Shown: positions 18,601-30,300, numbered from the stretch's first letter. The stretch is 64,000 bases of DNA from Leishmania martiniquensis (GCF_017916325.1 NC_090161.1:272501-336500), one strand, 5' to 3'. Program-made: numbers and translations. Notes: generated from the sequence alone by a model not told the origin.

Positions 18601-20766
18601 GGGCCACGCAGGAGGCGCTCGAGCGGACGACTGAGGCGCGGCGCCGGCGTATCCATGAGCGCCACGATTTTTGGTCATCACTGCACCCACGACTTTACAG
18701 GGCACCACCCCAGGTGCCGATACCGCGGTGCAGGCCATCGCATGGATCAGCCCACAATGTAGCAGCTGCTGCTCGTGGAGACGAACAAACGCCTGGTTCT
18801 CGTACATTGCATCTACTGCGGAGGGGATGCGCTGCACGCAATGAAGTCTGCGGTCCTCGGCGGCGACGCCTTCAAGTACGGCCTCGATGTGGTGGTCGCT
18901 GTTTCTTGCTCCATCAACCGAGCAGCAGCGAACAAGGTTCACTAGGCACGCCAATTTACACCAGGTGCTCTCCTCAACGAAGATAGCCTTGGCTGCACCT
19001 GACGAGCCAGGGGCGATGGTGAGGGCTGAGCTTGGGAGCACTGGTCTGAGAGAGGCAACGGCACGCAGCAAGCGCAGGATCACCTTCAGCTCACAAGTGG
19101 GCGGCATCCACCTCCGCTCCTGCTGCTGGCACTCAAGCGCGCCATCCTGCGTCAGGCTGCTGCACCTGAGCTGCTCGTCGAGTGTGCCTTCCGCCAACTT
19201 CAACACCGCTGCAGCGGTCGCCAAAGGCGTCGCCGCGGCCGCCCACTGGAGGGCAAGGCGATAACCAACATCCGCCATTGCACGGACGATGCGGCTGCCG
19301 GTGCACGCGTTGGTCGGGCGCGGCCGAAGCGGTGGCGCGGCGGATTTGCTCTCGCCATACGCAGTACCAGCTGCCGTTCGGTCACCGCCAACGTCTGGCG
19401 CGGCGCCTGGACTACCCGCCATGAACTCTAACGCCGCAGCAGATAGGCGGGCGAAGTCTTCACCGAGGAGCCACAAGCCACGCCGCAGCTCCGCTGTCCA
19501 CGCGGTAGGCCGCACAGCTGGCGCGTTCCCCTTGGGATCAGCGAGTGAGTGCCACGGGGCGTCAGCATCGCTCTCGTCACGTAGGACAGGGACGCTGTCG
19601 AGAAGCCACTCCAGCATGCCCAAGCACGGCCAAAGCGTCTCTGGAGGGGGCAGCGGCGGAGGACGCTTAGAGCACCTCCGCATCCACGGGGACTCACAAG
19701 GCGCGGCGTACGGCACCAGGGCTCCATGTAGTTTGAAGACAACGTCGACGAGCGAGTTGGCCGCGAAGGCGCGAATGGCGATGGAAGGGATGGTTGGGGT
19801 GGCGCGGCATACGACCGTGGACCACCACCAGCACCGTTGGCCCAGAGAACGCACTGTTTCCCAGCGCAGCGGCTGGAGCGGCGCCGCTGCTGCTGGGCAG
19901 TATGGGCGGGCGTCCGCTCGAGTCGCAAGCCGCTCGCAGCCGTTCGCTTGTGACTGGGCGAAGTAGAGATACCGAACAACTGGGTACACCAAGGCGATCA
20001 GACAACAGGCGTGCCATCGCTCGCGGCTCTCTCGATTATGGTGGTGCGTGACGGAGCTACCGACCACGGCACTGTGCTCACTGTCTGTACAGTCCCAGTG
20101 CCATTGCTGCGCTGTGAACGACATCATCACACTCGCTCCCCTTAGCAAGGAGGAGCTATTACAGTCGTCGCCTGCCCCGCTGCCGTGTGAGCGCTGAGAG
20201 AGAGGGCCGGCTCGTGTCGTGTGCCAGCCGTCCAGGCTACACAGAGAGTCGGTAACGTGTCCCTTTTCCCCAAGTCTGAGGCGCATGTGCACCACCACGC
20301 ACCGGCTCATTACTCGGCCAAGCGGTGCCAGTGTCATCATGAGTGCCGCGTCACAAATTTCCGCAGCTGGTGAGTCGTTGCCGTGACTCACGTTTTCTGT
20401 GGCCACAGAGCGACCCGCTAACCAACACGGCAGCCCCGGCACCAACATCCGCTCCATGACGGCAAGGCACAGCAACGGATCCATGCAGCTTGCGTTGCCG
20501 CTGATGATGCGCACAAGATGATCGACAACGCCGCTATGGTAGGTATTCGCTGGTACAAGATGAAACAGTGCATCGAGCGCGTCGTTCGGGCATAGCGGCG
20601 CCACAGGAAGGCGATCCTCTAGTAGCGCGTAAACAGTCTTCAACGTCTTATGATGCCGGTCACCGGTGCAGCTGTAGCACAGCGAAGCAAAGCTCGGCTG
20701 GCGCCGCGACACTGACGGAGCGAGACTACTGCTGCTGGCGGTGGCCATCCGCCAGTACGGCCTCAT
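15685..20766 (-). CDS. Large hypothetical protein (1693 residues), family not recognised
   Basis: A single uninterrupted frame of 1693 codons, GC-rich at third positions like neighbouring real genes, so coding is near certain. I recognise no catalytic motif, membrane segment or repeat family. The sequence is rich in Leu, Ala, Arg, Cys and Trp with many short amphipathic helices, which would fit an alpha-solenoid or scaffold, but this is only an impression. The start is either ATG at 20766 (MRPYWRMATA) or 20748 (MATASSSSLAPSVSRRQ). Both give a Ser/Arg-rich N-terminus poor in acidic residues that could be a mitochondrial presequence. The frame opens at a GTG at 20796, which I do not take as the start. 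Confidence 0.75.
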   Translation of the reverse strand: MRPYWRMATASSSSLAPSVSRRQPSFASLCYSCTGDRHHKTLKTVYALLEDRLPVAPLCPNDALDALFHLVPANTYHSGVVDHLVRIISGNASCMDPLLCLAVMERMLVPGLPCWLAGRSVATENVSHGNDSPAAEICDAALMMTLAPLGRVMSRCVVVHMRLRLGEKGHVTDSLCSLDGWHTTRAGPLSQRSHGSGAGDDCNSSSLLRGASVMMSFTAQQWHWDCTDSEHSAVVGSSVTHHHNRESRERWHACCLIALVYPVVRYLYFAQSQANGCERLATRADARPYCPAAAAPLQPLRWETVRSLGQRCWWWSTVVCRATPTIPSIAIRAFAANSLVDVVFKLHGALVPYAAPCESPWMRRCSKRPPPLPPPETLWPCLGMLEWLLDSVPVLRDESDADAPWHSLADPKGNAPAVRPTAWTAELRRGLWLLGEDFARLSAAALEFMAGSPGAAPDVGGDRTAAGTAYGESKSAAPPLRPRPTNACTGSRIVRAMADVGYRLALQWAAAATPLATAAAVLKLAEGTLDEQLRCSSLTQDGALECQQQERRWMPPTCELKVILRLLRAVASLRPVLPSSALTIAPGSSGAAKAIFVEESTWCKLACLVNLVRCCSVDGARNSDHHIEAVLEGVAAEDRRLHCVQRIPSAVDAMYENQAFVRLHEQQLLHCGLIHAMACTAVSAPGVVPCKVVGAVMTKNRGAHGYAGAAPQSSARAPPAWPDPSAEFLCTLLKCWRTWTMDWPLPLHAAWMQELASAAGAERTPARTGEERADQEDSSDGAALETAATVVPCFALSEIDDGNCDRVCRSIQRLLCSRLTEAWAATTDMRHDRDPLDLCAFWYAFSAVSRPPRCASATEVPLTAEGSAPPSTRFAYPQLSRKQPRMHQSSWEDELREQLTDMAAAAERCFCSMCEEWLKRLHDLSGTHVEMTGMKLAEQRPVLLQRTSLSRRERSWLPVCLPAILSHIALRVLCRSRPEGSAAPALPTLHGDSVAAERPRIDERFLALTRSAMLTPAAEELAAFQLSIVSRYVEWCEAAGVHTHWCACTVQTYRPAGGADGSHVSCISVDELVGSRSSATRMPWWVLTVDGLAVRGSKQGSVDVATILFLWEHGADAAATVAAGAKPPRFVDPQHDRRSGRASAIQPLMPQRLCRAGGIGVADTSAASPNEMDWGTLVAPREAAAEVNRGDGYCDDSDHDQWILRWSILEWSHRYALRLVLLEVVEGQWQRESRAALASQSRQQLAGLALCDIQRRRVRRLVPLSEELVEEGAKTANGAHAVDYATSAYRTAVSGPGITPRFVWHSDAYQPLLRLVAEKATLASDRLAAEVLAVACAMVAPGQASYAKAQLNDPKTAGHHATNAIVMSLVKARRPEQWTARLTAHLWGELRRGLAEGAVARPSRPLSYADRTSLYGGGPSWSPAAPHSLCQQPQSCGLACSDAVWRLEELLLDLGLVSASKEHHACRTSCGSLSREEAADESHALLASLLLSPELLCTSPNVVHFANAVLWRRCWAALVKTSSAAAHQSGRGTLGDREGPDSVAARLDALVSFRVILRCMEQLQRLVQDLAKYLCCVFVPAVQVDHCAAQLTATPVEAMRRLACTSSSASRGPASATARPDYTATAKPNRLEGRNPTEKACLSSAAVRTFEVLCLGRCGDELRAPCVWQQWTRELTREDRVLREHAFVRSMSQ

Positions 20767-22277
20767 CAGCCAAGGTCTCGAGTATGCAGGGAGCACAGGC
20801 CCACTATACCCTCGGAGGAGGCAGGCGGCAATGGCGCCCGATTCCAGTCTCTGTCAGTGTGATGCGTTTCGAAGGAGAACACCCCCTGCCGATGCAGCGC
20901 ACTGGCGTGTCACACCACCGCCGGGCCGAGCAACGGCGAACTACCGCTCACGTGTTCGATCCGGTACTTCGCTGCGTCTTTTTTTTCTCCGTTCGGCTCC
21001 TGCAGAGTGTACGCAGAAGCAAGGGCTGCCTTCTGCTTGTGGAACAAAAGCACGCAGCGATGGGGACTGCGTCGTCGCGCCATCCCACCAGACAGACACC
21101 GCTCACGCACGCTGGCTCCACCGCAGAGGCAGCCTCTCTTTCGGCAGCGACGAGGCTAGCGAAGAACCGGTGGCGAGGCACCCCTTTTCATATGAGCCCC
21201 TTCGCACCTGCGCCAGCAGTCGAAGATAGGCACGCGTACACAATTCTCTGCGCGTCAATGCAGACACTGTCGAGGCGGCAAAAAACACTCTGGGGATGGA
21301 TGCACTTATGTCCTCGCCTACGCGTTTGTGTGTGTGTGTGTGTCTGTCTGTTGGGTGAAGATGAGTGGCGCGCCTCCCTCGTAGACGAAAGAGGGGCAGG
21401 GAAAGAGAAGAGGGAGGGGGGAGGCAGAATCACAAATGAAGGGCAGTGCCGCCGTGCTGGGACGAAGGAGCACACAAAGGGAAGACAAGCCGATCGAAAA
21501 AAAGGACGCTGAACACTTCAGATACGCAAGGAAGGCGGCTCGTGGCCACTACGTGTCGCGCGCGCATGCACCTACACATGTGCGCCACCAGGGAGCCCCT
21601 CTTCCCTGTTGGCGGGGGGGGGTCAGCACTCCCGCGCCGTCGCTAGAGGATTCGCTGTGCAACCGCACAAGCAACTACACATACTTGTCTGCTCAGAGGT
21701 GCATCTCTCTCCTCCCTCCCCCCTCACCACCACCGAAGTGCAGGAAGGCCTCAATGCACCCACCCACCCCCACCCCGGCCACTCCCACCACCCTTGCTCC
21801 CTTCGCCTCACATTCGCGCATGTGCATCGATGAAGCGATGATACCGTTTGTTGGTTGCGTCTCTGCCACTGTTACATATTAACTCAAAAAAATGGACAGA
21901 AAAGCGCACTTTTCCGCTTAGTTCGCATCGAAGGTGCCAAAACAGTGCCGAGGAAATAGGGCGACGATGTACGTCTGTGTGCCTGTGTGTATGTGTGTGT
22001 GCAGCCCTTTTACTGAGGCACACACACACAGCACGGAGATTCTGCTATGATTAACCGAAAGAACTGAAAGTCACCAAGACCATCAGCGAAGTGAGAGCTG
22101 CATTGCCCCTGTCCGCCCCCGCCGCACCTCCCACTTGTGTTGATGCATGTAAGTGTGCGGCTTGCTGGAGAAGAGCAAGGAAGGAGGGGGGAAGGGGGGT
22201 AACCAAAAGAAGCACATACATGGAGGATGCAGCGCCTCCGCCACGGCCACAACCGACACGGCCGCGCCGTAGAGACG
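20767..22277. other. Non-coding stretch
   Basis: Leader of the large hypothetical gene and 3' UTR of NMD3. (GT)n at 21327-21343, a G-run at 21611-21620, CACC repeats at 21755-21800 and GT/CA repeats at 21975-22032. Open frames on the plus strand are shadows. No gene recognised. Confidence 0.45.
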
Positions 22278-23969
22278 TCATTCGATGCGCACCTTCTTTC
22301 GTATATCCACCAGCACCTCGTTGGTGCTGTCCTCGTCTGCCACGAGGTTTTCGTCTTCATATGCCGCCTCAGCGCCATCGTCGATCTGCAGCTCATCCAG
22401 CATCTCCTCGAGTGCGATCTCAGGTACCTCGCCGTCATCCTCGTACTCGCTCCCTGCAGCATCTTCCGCCGCAGTCGCTGCGCCGCGCCGTGCCGCGATC
22501 TCCTCGTCCCTCATACGGTAGATAGCAATGTCCTTGCGCAGCTCCGCGTCGCGCTCGATTTCGTCCTCGAACTCACCCTCATCATCGTTCTCATCAGTGC
22601 CCACGTTGGCGCCACCGCGGCGTGCGAATCCACCGATGCTCGTCGCCCCGCCCTGCAACGTGACAATGTCGAGCTTCTTGAGCTTCCACAAGCGACGGCT
22701 GCGGCGTGCCTTTTGCGAGGGGAAGAACTTGCGCACAAGTATGACATCCTGCAGCTGCTCCGGCTTGTAGCGATTTTCGTCAAGGTCCTCTTTGTTGAAG
22801 ATGCGCCCCTCCAGAAGGTAGCCTTTCACAAGGTCTCCTGGGTGGAGCACGCCACCGAGGTGCGACTGCACAATCCACTCGCGGCCCTCGCCGACCTCGT
22901 TCGACAGGCACACGGTGACCAGGCCAAGCTGGTAGATACCGTTGGTGACGGGCATCAGCTGGCATTCGAGGACGTAGAACTCGGCCAGCTCGCGCGAGGT
23001 CTGCAGCGATGTGAAGGGTTTCTTCCAGTACAGGGAGCCGGTGATTTCACCAGCACGCAGAGTTCGCGGGTCCATGAAGACGATGGAGTTGAACACCTTG
23101 TGCACCAGCACCAGTGGGCCCATCCCGCCCAGAGACTTGAGGTAGTAGTCCTTGTACGGTAGAAGAACGAGGTCCTCGCGGCAGAGTGGTGCGATATCAA
23201 GCGCAAACGTGAAGTGTTGAACGGCGGTGTTATTCTTGGAGTCGTGGGAGACGAGCTGAACAGCATCACGGCGCGTCACCGGCGCCGTCTTGTTCAAGAA
23301 TTCCAGAAAGTTCATGGCGTGGCTTTTGTGAGCAAAAAAGAAATCGAGGCCGTCTGGCTGCCCCTCGATGCGGATAAAGTTCTCATGCAGCCGCTTCTTC
23401 AAAATGAGCTGCTCCAAGTACAGAAACGTCTTTTTGTGGCTGACCTTTTGCCGCAGCTGCACACATGCGTCCCACTGCGGCTGACCAGTGGCGACTTTCT
23501 GGCACATAGTGCACTGCTGCCACGTCACCACATACTCGGCGACGCAGGATTGCTGAATAACGATGTTGTTGAAGACCTCTTTTTGGACGGTGAGGCGCAG
23601 CTTGATGCGCTTGCTGTGCGGCTCCGTCCAGAGAAACTTGGCGTCAACGAGCTTCGCCTTGTTGGCGTTGCTGTTGCTGCCGGCGCTGCTATTTAGCCCC
23701 TTGATGCGCTTGAGACAGATGGTAAGCAGCTCGCGGCTCTCCAGCTCGGCGCGAGCCCAGTATTTGGGCGGTTGGAGATATCGGCCGCACTCCGGGCAGT
23801 GAATCAGGATGTACTCCTTCTGCAGGCCATCAGTGATGTCGACATGGGCGCGGAGGCAGTTAGGGCACATGTTGCTGGGGTTGCTGTCAATGACCAGGCC
23901 GCACACACAGCATTGCACCTGCGGCACCATGCTGCGGTCCGGGTGCTGCTCATCATGATCGAGCTCCAT
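22278..23969 (-). CDS. NMD3: NMD3, 60S ribosomal subunit nuclear export adaptor
   Basis: The 563-residue product is a clear NMD3. The N-terminal zinc-binding region has paired cysteines (CCVCG near residues 20-24, CPNC near 35-38, CPECG near 58-62), followed by the LILKKRLHENFIRIEGQPDGLDFFF block and the HDSKNNT motif, then the SH3-like/OB-like beta region (GDLVKGYLLEGRIFN). The acidic C-terminus (DENDDEGEFEDEIERD onward) is where other species carry the nuclear export signal for Crm1. NMD3 binds the pre-60S joining face and bridges it to the exportin, and is released in the cytoplasm. The start at ATG 23969 (MELDHDEQHPDRS) is typical; the frame opens at 24140 in leader sequence. Confidence 0.95.
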   Translation of the reverse strand: MELDHDEQHPDRSMVPQVQCCVCGLVIDSNPSNMCPNCLRAHVDITDGLQKEYILIHCPECGRYLQPPKYWARAELESRELLTICLKRIKGLNSSAGSNSNANKAKLVDAKFLWTEPHSKRIKLRLTVQKEVFNNIVIQQSCVAEYVVTWQQCTMCQKVATGQPQWDACVQLRQKVSHKKTFLYLEQLILKKRLHENFIRIEGQPDGLDFFFAHKSHAMNFLEFLNKTAPVTRRDAVQLVSHDSKNNTAVQHFTFALDIAPLCREDLVLLPYKDYYLKSLGGMGPLVLVHKVFNSIVFMDPRTLRAGEITGSLYWKKPFTSLQTSRELAEFYVLECQLMPVTNGIYQLGLVTVCLSNEVGEGREWIVQSHLGGVLHPGDLVKGYLLEGRIFNKEDLDENRYKPEQLQDVILVRKFFPSQKARRSRRLWKLKKLDIVTLQGGATSIGGFARRGGANVGTDENDDEGEFEDEIERDAELRKDIAIYRMRDEEIAARRGAATAAEDAAGSEYEDDGEVPEIALEEMLDELQIDDGAEAAYEDENLVADEDSTNEVLVDIRKKVRIE

Positions 23970-24717
23970 GATGGCCGCGTCACGAGCCACTAGCACGCAA
24001 GTACCCCAAAGCACAGCCGAAAGATGCGTAGCAGAAGAGACACGAGAGGCGGAGAAAGGTAGGGGTGGGAGGGGAAGGCAGCAGAAATACGCGTGAGTAG
24101 CGGCGTGATGCTCCGATGCGTAAGGCCACAGTGTGCGCACAGCGCAGCACAGCAGATGTAAACGAGCTGTTCAGTTGCTGTGAGGTGCGCCAACACACAG
24201 TAGTACTGGAGCACATAAAGGGGCGAGAGAACGAGAGAGAGTTCGACGACAATCATGTCGAAAGAAGGCATCTGTGGAGGCCACTAGAGCGGCCCTCACG
24301 AGGTCCAGAGGTGCGTCTGCGTGCGCTCGCTTGCATGCCCTCATTCCTCATGAGGCTGTGGAGACTTGGCGCACTCGAGATGCCCAGTCCTCCACGCGTT
24401 GCGTGAGAATAACCCAAGAGTTCCCCGCGATGCGCATTCGGGGCGGAGTAGTCCCTCCAGGTGCAAGAGATCGAAGGGAGAGGCCAGAAAGAGCCGCAAG
24501 AACGGTGTGTTCGCCCATCATTTTTCGCGTGTCTGTAGGAGGGTGGGGTGGGGGGAGAGAATGGTAGGTCGACAGCTCCGGCCGCGAAAGAGAAGGCATT
24601 GCCAACGTGGGTGGTTTCGAAAGCACAGGCGCCTCCTGAGGTGAGCGGTAACGTCATAGTTGTTCCGAGGTGCTGGAGGTCACTCACATTGTGTGAGGCA
24701 ATAACACACACTTTGAG

Positions 24718-24749
24718 CTTGAGTGCAGGCGCCTGTCCATGCACTCAAG
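24718..24749. repeat. Inverted repeat, 10-base perfect arms, 12-base loop
   Basis: Arms CTTGAGTGCA (24718-24727) and TGCACTCAAG (24740-24749) in the non-coding stretch upstream of NMD3. The transcript could form a small stem-loop here. Confidence 0.65.
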
Positions 24750-25759
24750 TCAGAAGGAAAGAGGCCGAAAAATGCTCTCTCCCCCTCCCCCCCGCCTCTC
24801 ATTCACATTAACGGAGAGAAAGGCCGACAAGAGGTGCTTGTGTGTGTGGGGGGGGGTGAACGCGCACTTCCGCCCCCATGCGCTCTCTGCTGCTCTCGGC
24901 ACCGGGAGAGCATGGCCGTGCTCGTCACCCCCCACACACACACACACGAGCACACCCGCACACACAGTGTCGCCCTCTCTCCTTTGCTTTTTTCGTGCTT
25001 TATCAGGCGCCGCGTCTCGAGCGCTTTCCCTCTCCCGCCCGCGCATGTCCAAAGGAGGGACGAACAGCCGTCGCATCGACTTTCGCCGACCGACGGCTGT
25101 GGGGGCGCCCCGACAAAGGTGCGCCCATCACACAACAGTAGAAACGACAAAAGATGAAGTAAAGTGAGTGCGCGAGGAGGGTGGGGAGGGGGGCGTGAGA
25201 GAGGGACTGAAACAGCCAACAAGAGCGTTACACAAGCACACTGGCACACACATACACACGACAGCATTAGCGGTTGGCCGCCTCATGAGTGGAGGTGAAC
25301 GACGCGTCAACGGAGGCGGCGCAGATGGGAAGAAAACAGGCGTGGGAAAAAAGGGAGAAAGGGCGAATGGAGAAATCGACGGGCAGAGAAGCGGAGGGGA
25401 GGAAACGGGTGGCCATAGACGGACGGCGGGAGAGGACGGAGCTCACGACAAGAGAAAAAAAGGGGGTGAGCGGCAGCAACAACGAAAATAAGCTCTTCGG
25501 GGGCAGACGCACCGGCAGCGGAAGACTGGTGATCGAGAGAGGGGATACGAGTCGGAAGGTCGCGAGGGGGGAGGCACACCGAGAGAGAGAAGCGTGTGGT
25601 GCCCAGCCTTGGAGGTTCCTTCCGTTGACGAACAGCCGTTGGGTGAAACGAATTCCGCCCCACGATCACCTCCTCGCCCTCCTCCTCCTCCGAAGGTAAA
25701 AAGAAGAGCGAGAGGAAGCTGGCGAGTCAGCTGAGCTGTGATTGTGTGCGCATGCGTGG

Positions 25760-25786
25760 ATATATATATATATGTATATATATATG
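25760..25786. repeat. (TA)n microsatellite
   Basis: Alternating TA tract interrupted once by G, in the purine-rich non-coding stretch. Confidence 0.9.
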
Positions 25787-27357
25787 GTGGGGGGAGGGAG
25801 GGTGTGTCGGGATGTCCGGAGCCAGCAAAATAGAGGAGGTGCCTCCTGCACCAGCCCCTGAGGCACACAATACACGCACACAATCCGCACTCCTTCACAG
25901 AAGGTGCGCGTCACCACAATACACGGAAAAAAGAAGAGCGCAACACACAGACACATTGGCGTCACCACAGCAGCGACACGACACGCATGCACCTGACACC
26001 ATCATGTGCAGCTCCGACAGTGCCAGATGCGCATCCCCGCAGAGATGCAAAACGCACAGACCGCCCCTGGCAGAAGAGGGAGAAGAGGGGGAAGCTTCAG
26101 AAGCTGCAACACATCCTCAGAGAAAATTTGTAAAAGGCTCCAGCCGCCTTCGACGCGACGCCGTCTCTGTAGAGAGGAGTGAATGGGGGGGAAGGGGGAG
26201 GGGTCGATGATGCCGCTGACGGTGCGCGGAACGGCAAACGGGTGGAAACAGACAAAGGCGAGGGGGTGAGGGGGAGGGGGAGGAGAGAGGAAAGGGAAAC
26301 AGACCCGCAAAGGGAGAAGCGCGACAGTGACCGATGGGACGGCAACGGTGGCATTTATGTTGCCATCAGCAACGGTACAGAAGCGACCGGAAACGAAAAC
26401 AGAGCAAGAGAAAGTTCAAAGAAAAGGGCCGAAGTGGAAGAGGCTCAGACACACACACACACACGCAGAGAGAGGGAGGAGCCCTATCAGGCGGTAAAGG
26501 ACAGAGCCAAGCACAGCAGACGAGACGGCGCACAGAACTGCGAGTCCCCACCACCACCACCACGACAGTCACCCTCTGCACGGACGAGAACACAAGTACA
26601 GAGGGTAAAGTATGAAAATGAGGGAGAAAACAGCAAAGGGGCGTCAGCAGGGCACAGACGCAGACGCACGCCTAAACGCAGCACAACCGCGGCAGCCGCC
26701 ACCAGTTGTACACATTTCCACCTCGTCCGTCGTGAACGGTTTCACCAGCATTCCGTTGAAAGCACAGGAGAGGAAGAGAGCAGAGGAAGGGAAAGAGAAA
26801 AGAGGGAAGGGAGCGGCAGGGGGGGCACGGCCGAGAGACAGAGACGGTGCGGACAGCTTACCGACGAGGAAGAAACAAAGAGGAGACGCCCCGGAAAGCG
26901 CTGAGGAGAGATGAAAGCATTAGTGGCAGGGGACAACGAGGGGAGTGGAGGGGAGGAACAGCACCGACTGCATAAACATCGAGAGAGAGGAGCACACAGA
27001 AGCACAGGAAAAAACGTTTCCTGCAAGGAAGGTGGACGGTGGGGAAGAGGGAGATGGGAAGAGGATGACACGGGGGGAGGGGAGGGGGGGGCACGCAAAA
27101 TACGAAGACGAGACCTACTTGGGGAGCACACACACACCAACACCAGGTGGAAGAAGGGAGGGAGCCGGGAAACAAGGGGGTGAGTGGTCCATGGTGTATC
27201 CACTACCGATGTGCGGCGACCGAGGCTACACATATCCCCCGCCGGCCTCAGCCACGTCAGACAAAGATGCATTATCGACACAGAGAGCTACAGCACCACG
27301 CGAGCACGAGCAGAGGCCAGCGGGCGAAAAAAAAATGTGTTCAAGATCAGATCTTCT

Positions 27358-30300
27358 CTAATGCAGCAACGTTTTCTCCTTGAAGACGGCACCGATTCCG
27401 TGGAGCCACTGGTGACTGAGTAACTTCTTCGCCGAAGGCCGATGCTTGGGGTCGTACGAGTGCAGACACGACAAGATGAAGTTGGCCGCCAAGTGCGCCT
27501 CGCGGAAGCCGAGGTACGGTACAAGCTCTGCCTCCAAGTTTCGGCGCGGGTAGGAGCGGTAGCGCGAGGCGTAGATGAAGTTGCCGCTCCGGTCCACGAA
27601 GCGGTGCAGGTATTCCGGCGGCGGGCGAGACCCGGTCTTCGGCACCGGCGTCCCTTGCACGATTGCATCGTAGTAGTCATTGTTGCGCACGCGAATGTCC
27701 GTAATTTCGGGAGGCAGCGGCCCGAGAAGCTGCATCATCATGGCGAGATGTTCGATGTCCATGTCACGCGGCTCGCGTACTTTTTTCTTCGGATCCATGA
27801 GAAAGCTCCCAGTGATGAGCTCGAACGTCATGCACCCCACACTCCACACATCCGTCGCGCAGGTGAAGTCGAGTCCTAGCAGCACTTCCGGTGCGCGGTA
27901 CTCGCGGGTCTGTATAAGTGTCCCGCGCTGGTTGTCCATGACGCCAGATCGTGTGACCGGAAAATTCTTTTTGCAGCGCATAAGCGGCGACAGCAGAGAG
28001 GAGTCGAGGTTGCCGCACATCGACGCCCACAACGACGCTGAGCCCGGCGGCTCCAGTAGCGCCGACAAGCCAAAGTCGGCAAGGCACACCAAGTGGTCCG
28101 TCGTCTGTTGCGCCATTGACTCTTTAAATTTTTCGAGGCTTATCATGTGACTCCGATCCTGGTTGTAGCTGCAGAACTTCTCCATCGAACTCACTAGCTT
28201 CGAGTCGACCGCCGCGCACAGCACGTTCTCAGGTTTGATGTCCGTGTGCACAACATTCAGCTCGCTCAGCTCGTGGAGCGAGACAAGAATCGACACGACG
28301 ATGTCCTTAATCATGCGCAAGTCGTCAGCACTGCGCCGGCTGTGGTTCGCCTTTATGCGCTCAATGATGGAGAGTAGGTTAGGCCCACAAAGGGGAATGA
28401 CCATGCAAGTGTGCGTGCCGAACTCGCCGCGTACGTCGAAGCAGTCAATGATGTTCGTGATCGCGGCGTGCGGCGGCAGACGCGCCTCGAGGTAGCGTAG
28501 CAGGCTCACCTCATAGCGCGTCGCCTCCTGTACGCTGGAGCGACACTTGGCGACCTTGACAGCGACGAAAGCCTGCGATAGGCCGCGGCCCATGCTAGCG
28601 TGCTTCGTGTCGTATCCCAGCCACACTGTGCTAAACTCGCCCCAGCCCAACTTCTGAATCAGCACGTACCGCGAGTGAACGATGCGGCCGGGCGTCACGG
28701 TGAGATAACCGCCCTCCTTGTAGGCATTTTTGTCCTCCTCGAAGCGATCTCTCCACTGGTCGATGTAGCGCTGCATGTGAGCCCGGCTAGAGGCGAAGGA
28801 GTAGCTCCTTGACGTCCTGGAGGCTCCCAGTGCATCGCTGGAAGCTGAGCCCGTCGATGCAGAGCTCACTCGCGTGTGTCGACGCACGTGAGTGCCCCGT
28901 GCGCCTGCTAAAACGCCGATGTCCACAGAGGAGACAGTGGCACTTGGCGAGACGGCAGTCACACTCTTGGGGAAGGAGCTGCTGCCCCCAAAGGTGGCGG
29001 CCCATTTCTCATGCGGCTTACCCGCACGTCCAGCTACAGTGCGCCTGTTGGTAATGCTGGGGCCTTGCGCGGCGCGCACCTTCTCCATGCTAGCAGTGCC
29101 AGTAGCTACAGTGCCTCCCGCACCAGCCTTGTTTGCCCCGAAGGCCGAGCCGATAGTCAACCTGAAAGGCGACGCTACGGACGACGGTTGAGCGCGGCTG
29201 TTAGAGCTGCTCCGCGTGGCGGTGGTGGTGGAACTAGAGCTGTTATCAGCTTCGTCCTCCTGCGCCGCGACTGGGAGCACAGTATCGGCTGTAAGCATCA
29301 CAGCCTGTGACGACCGCTCCGCCTTCCGTACCGCGCCGACCGACACGGTAGGCGACGACAGGGCGGACTTCCGAACTCGCGCTGCTGCCACTGCCGTCGG
29401 AGCCGCAGACACTAACTGCTGCTGCGTCGGCTCGTCTACGCCTACACAGCTATCCGCTAACGGCGGCGAGAGGGGTGTAAATAGGGCTCCGCGCTGGGAG
29501 ATGATCCTGGCCGCGTGCGCTGGTGTCTGGCAATCTGCACGCGGCGAGTACCGCGGAGTCGTCGCCGCCGTTGTCGTCACCGTGGTGGTAGTTGCATCGC
29601 CGCTAAGGCTTGGCGTTCTGCGCGAGGTCGAGTAGTTGCTGTCGGTCTGGCCTGCGCTGTTACCCATGCGCACGATTGTCGTGCCGTAGCGGGCGGTAAA
29701 TTCGCTGTTCACGCTGCTGCCGTGTGGTTGCGTCGCTGCGGTGACGTTCGCCACTGCTGAGGAGTGCGACGACGCGGCCGCCGCCGGGTCGGTGTGGTTG
29801 GCAGACATGACAGACGTGTTGTTACTGCTGCTTGAAAGGGAGGGGACGGAGGCGCCTGCATTGGCCAATGCAGGCGCCCTTGAAGGTGTACTTGCCTGCA
29901 TGAGCGCCTTCGCTGCTGCGCTGGCGCTGGGAGCGGCAACGCCCGCCGACATCACCGGTGTCACCCTTGAGCCACTTGCGTCGGTACGGCTGTAGGAGAG
30001 GTCGATAACACCGAACATCGCAGGTGACTTCAGCAACGGCGTCGGTAGGTGCAGTGCCTGCGGCTGCTGGTGTGATGCCCTGGCGTCGGAAATCGGCGTC
30101 CCGAACGACTGCGAGTCCATGAAGCCTTTCTCAGGCGACTGATGGTGGGCGAGCGTGAGCGGCCGCGAAGGCGACTGCCGAGAGTCGAAAGCCTCACTGA
30201 CTCGGTCCACCGCAACGCCACCTGTTGCACTATCGCAGGCTCGGTGAGGGGTGGAGGTGGTTTCCGAAGGGGTCTTCGGTGGTATCGCTGGCGGCGACTC

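Larger units (their letters stand above)
23970..27357. other. Long non-coding, strand-asymmetric purine-rich stretch
   Basis: About 3.4 kb between NMD3 and the SRPK-type kinase, presumably the NMD3 leader plus a very long kinase 3' UTR. Much of 25140-27180 is strongly purine-rich on the plus strand (for example 55 of 60 bases in 26761-26820 by hand count), so it is pyrimidine-rich in the kinase transcript. It includes (CA)n near 24929-24966 and 26450-26465 and an AT tract at 25760. Open frames are compositional. No RNA gene recognised. Confidence 0.5.

Noticed and set aside
26179..26904. 241-codon plus-strand frame
   Set aside because: Composed of Gly, Arg, Glu and Lys from purine-rich DNA and lies on the strand opposite to transcription.
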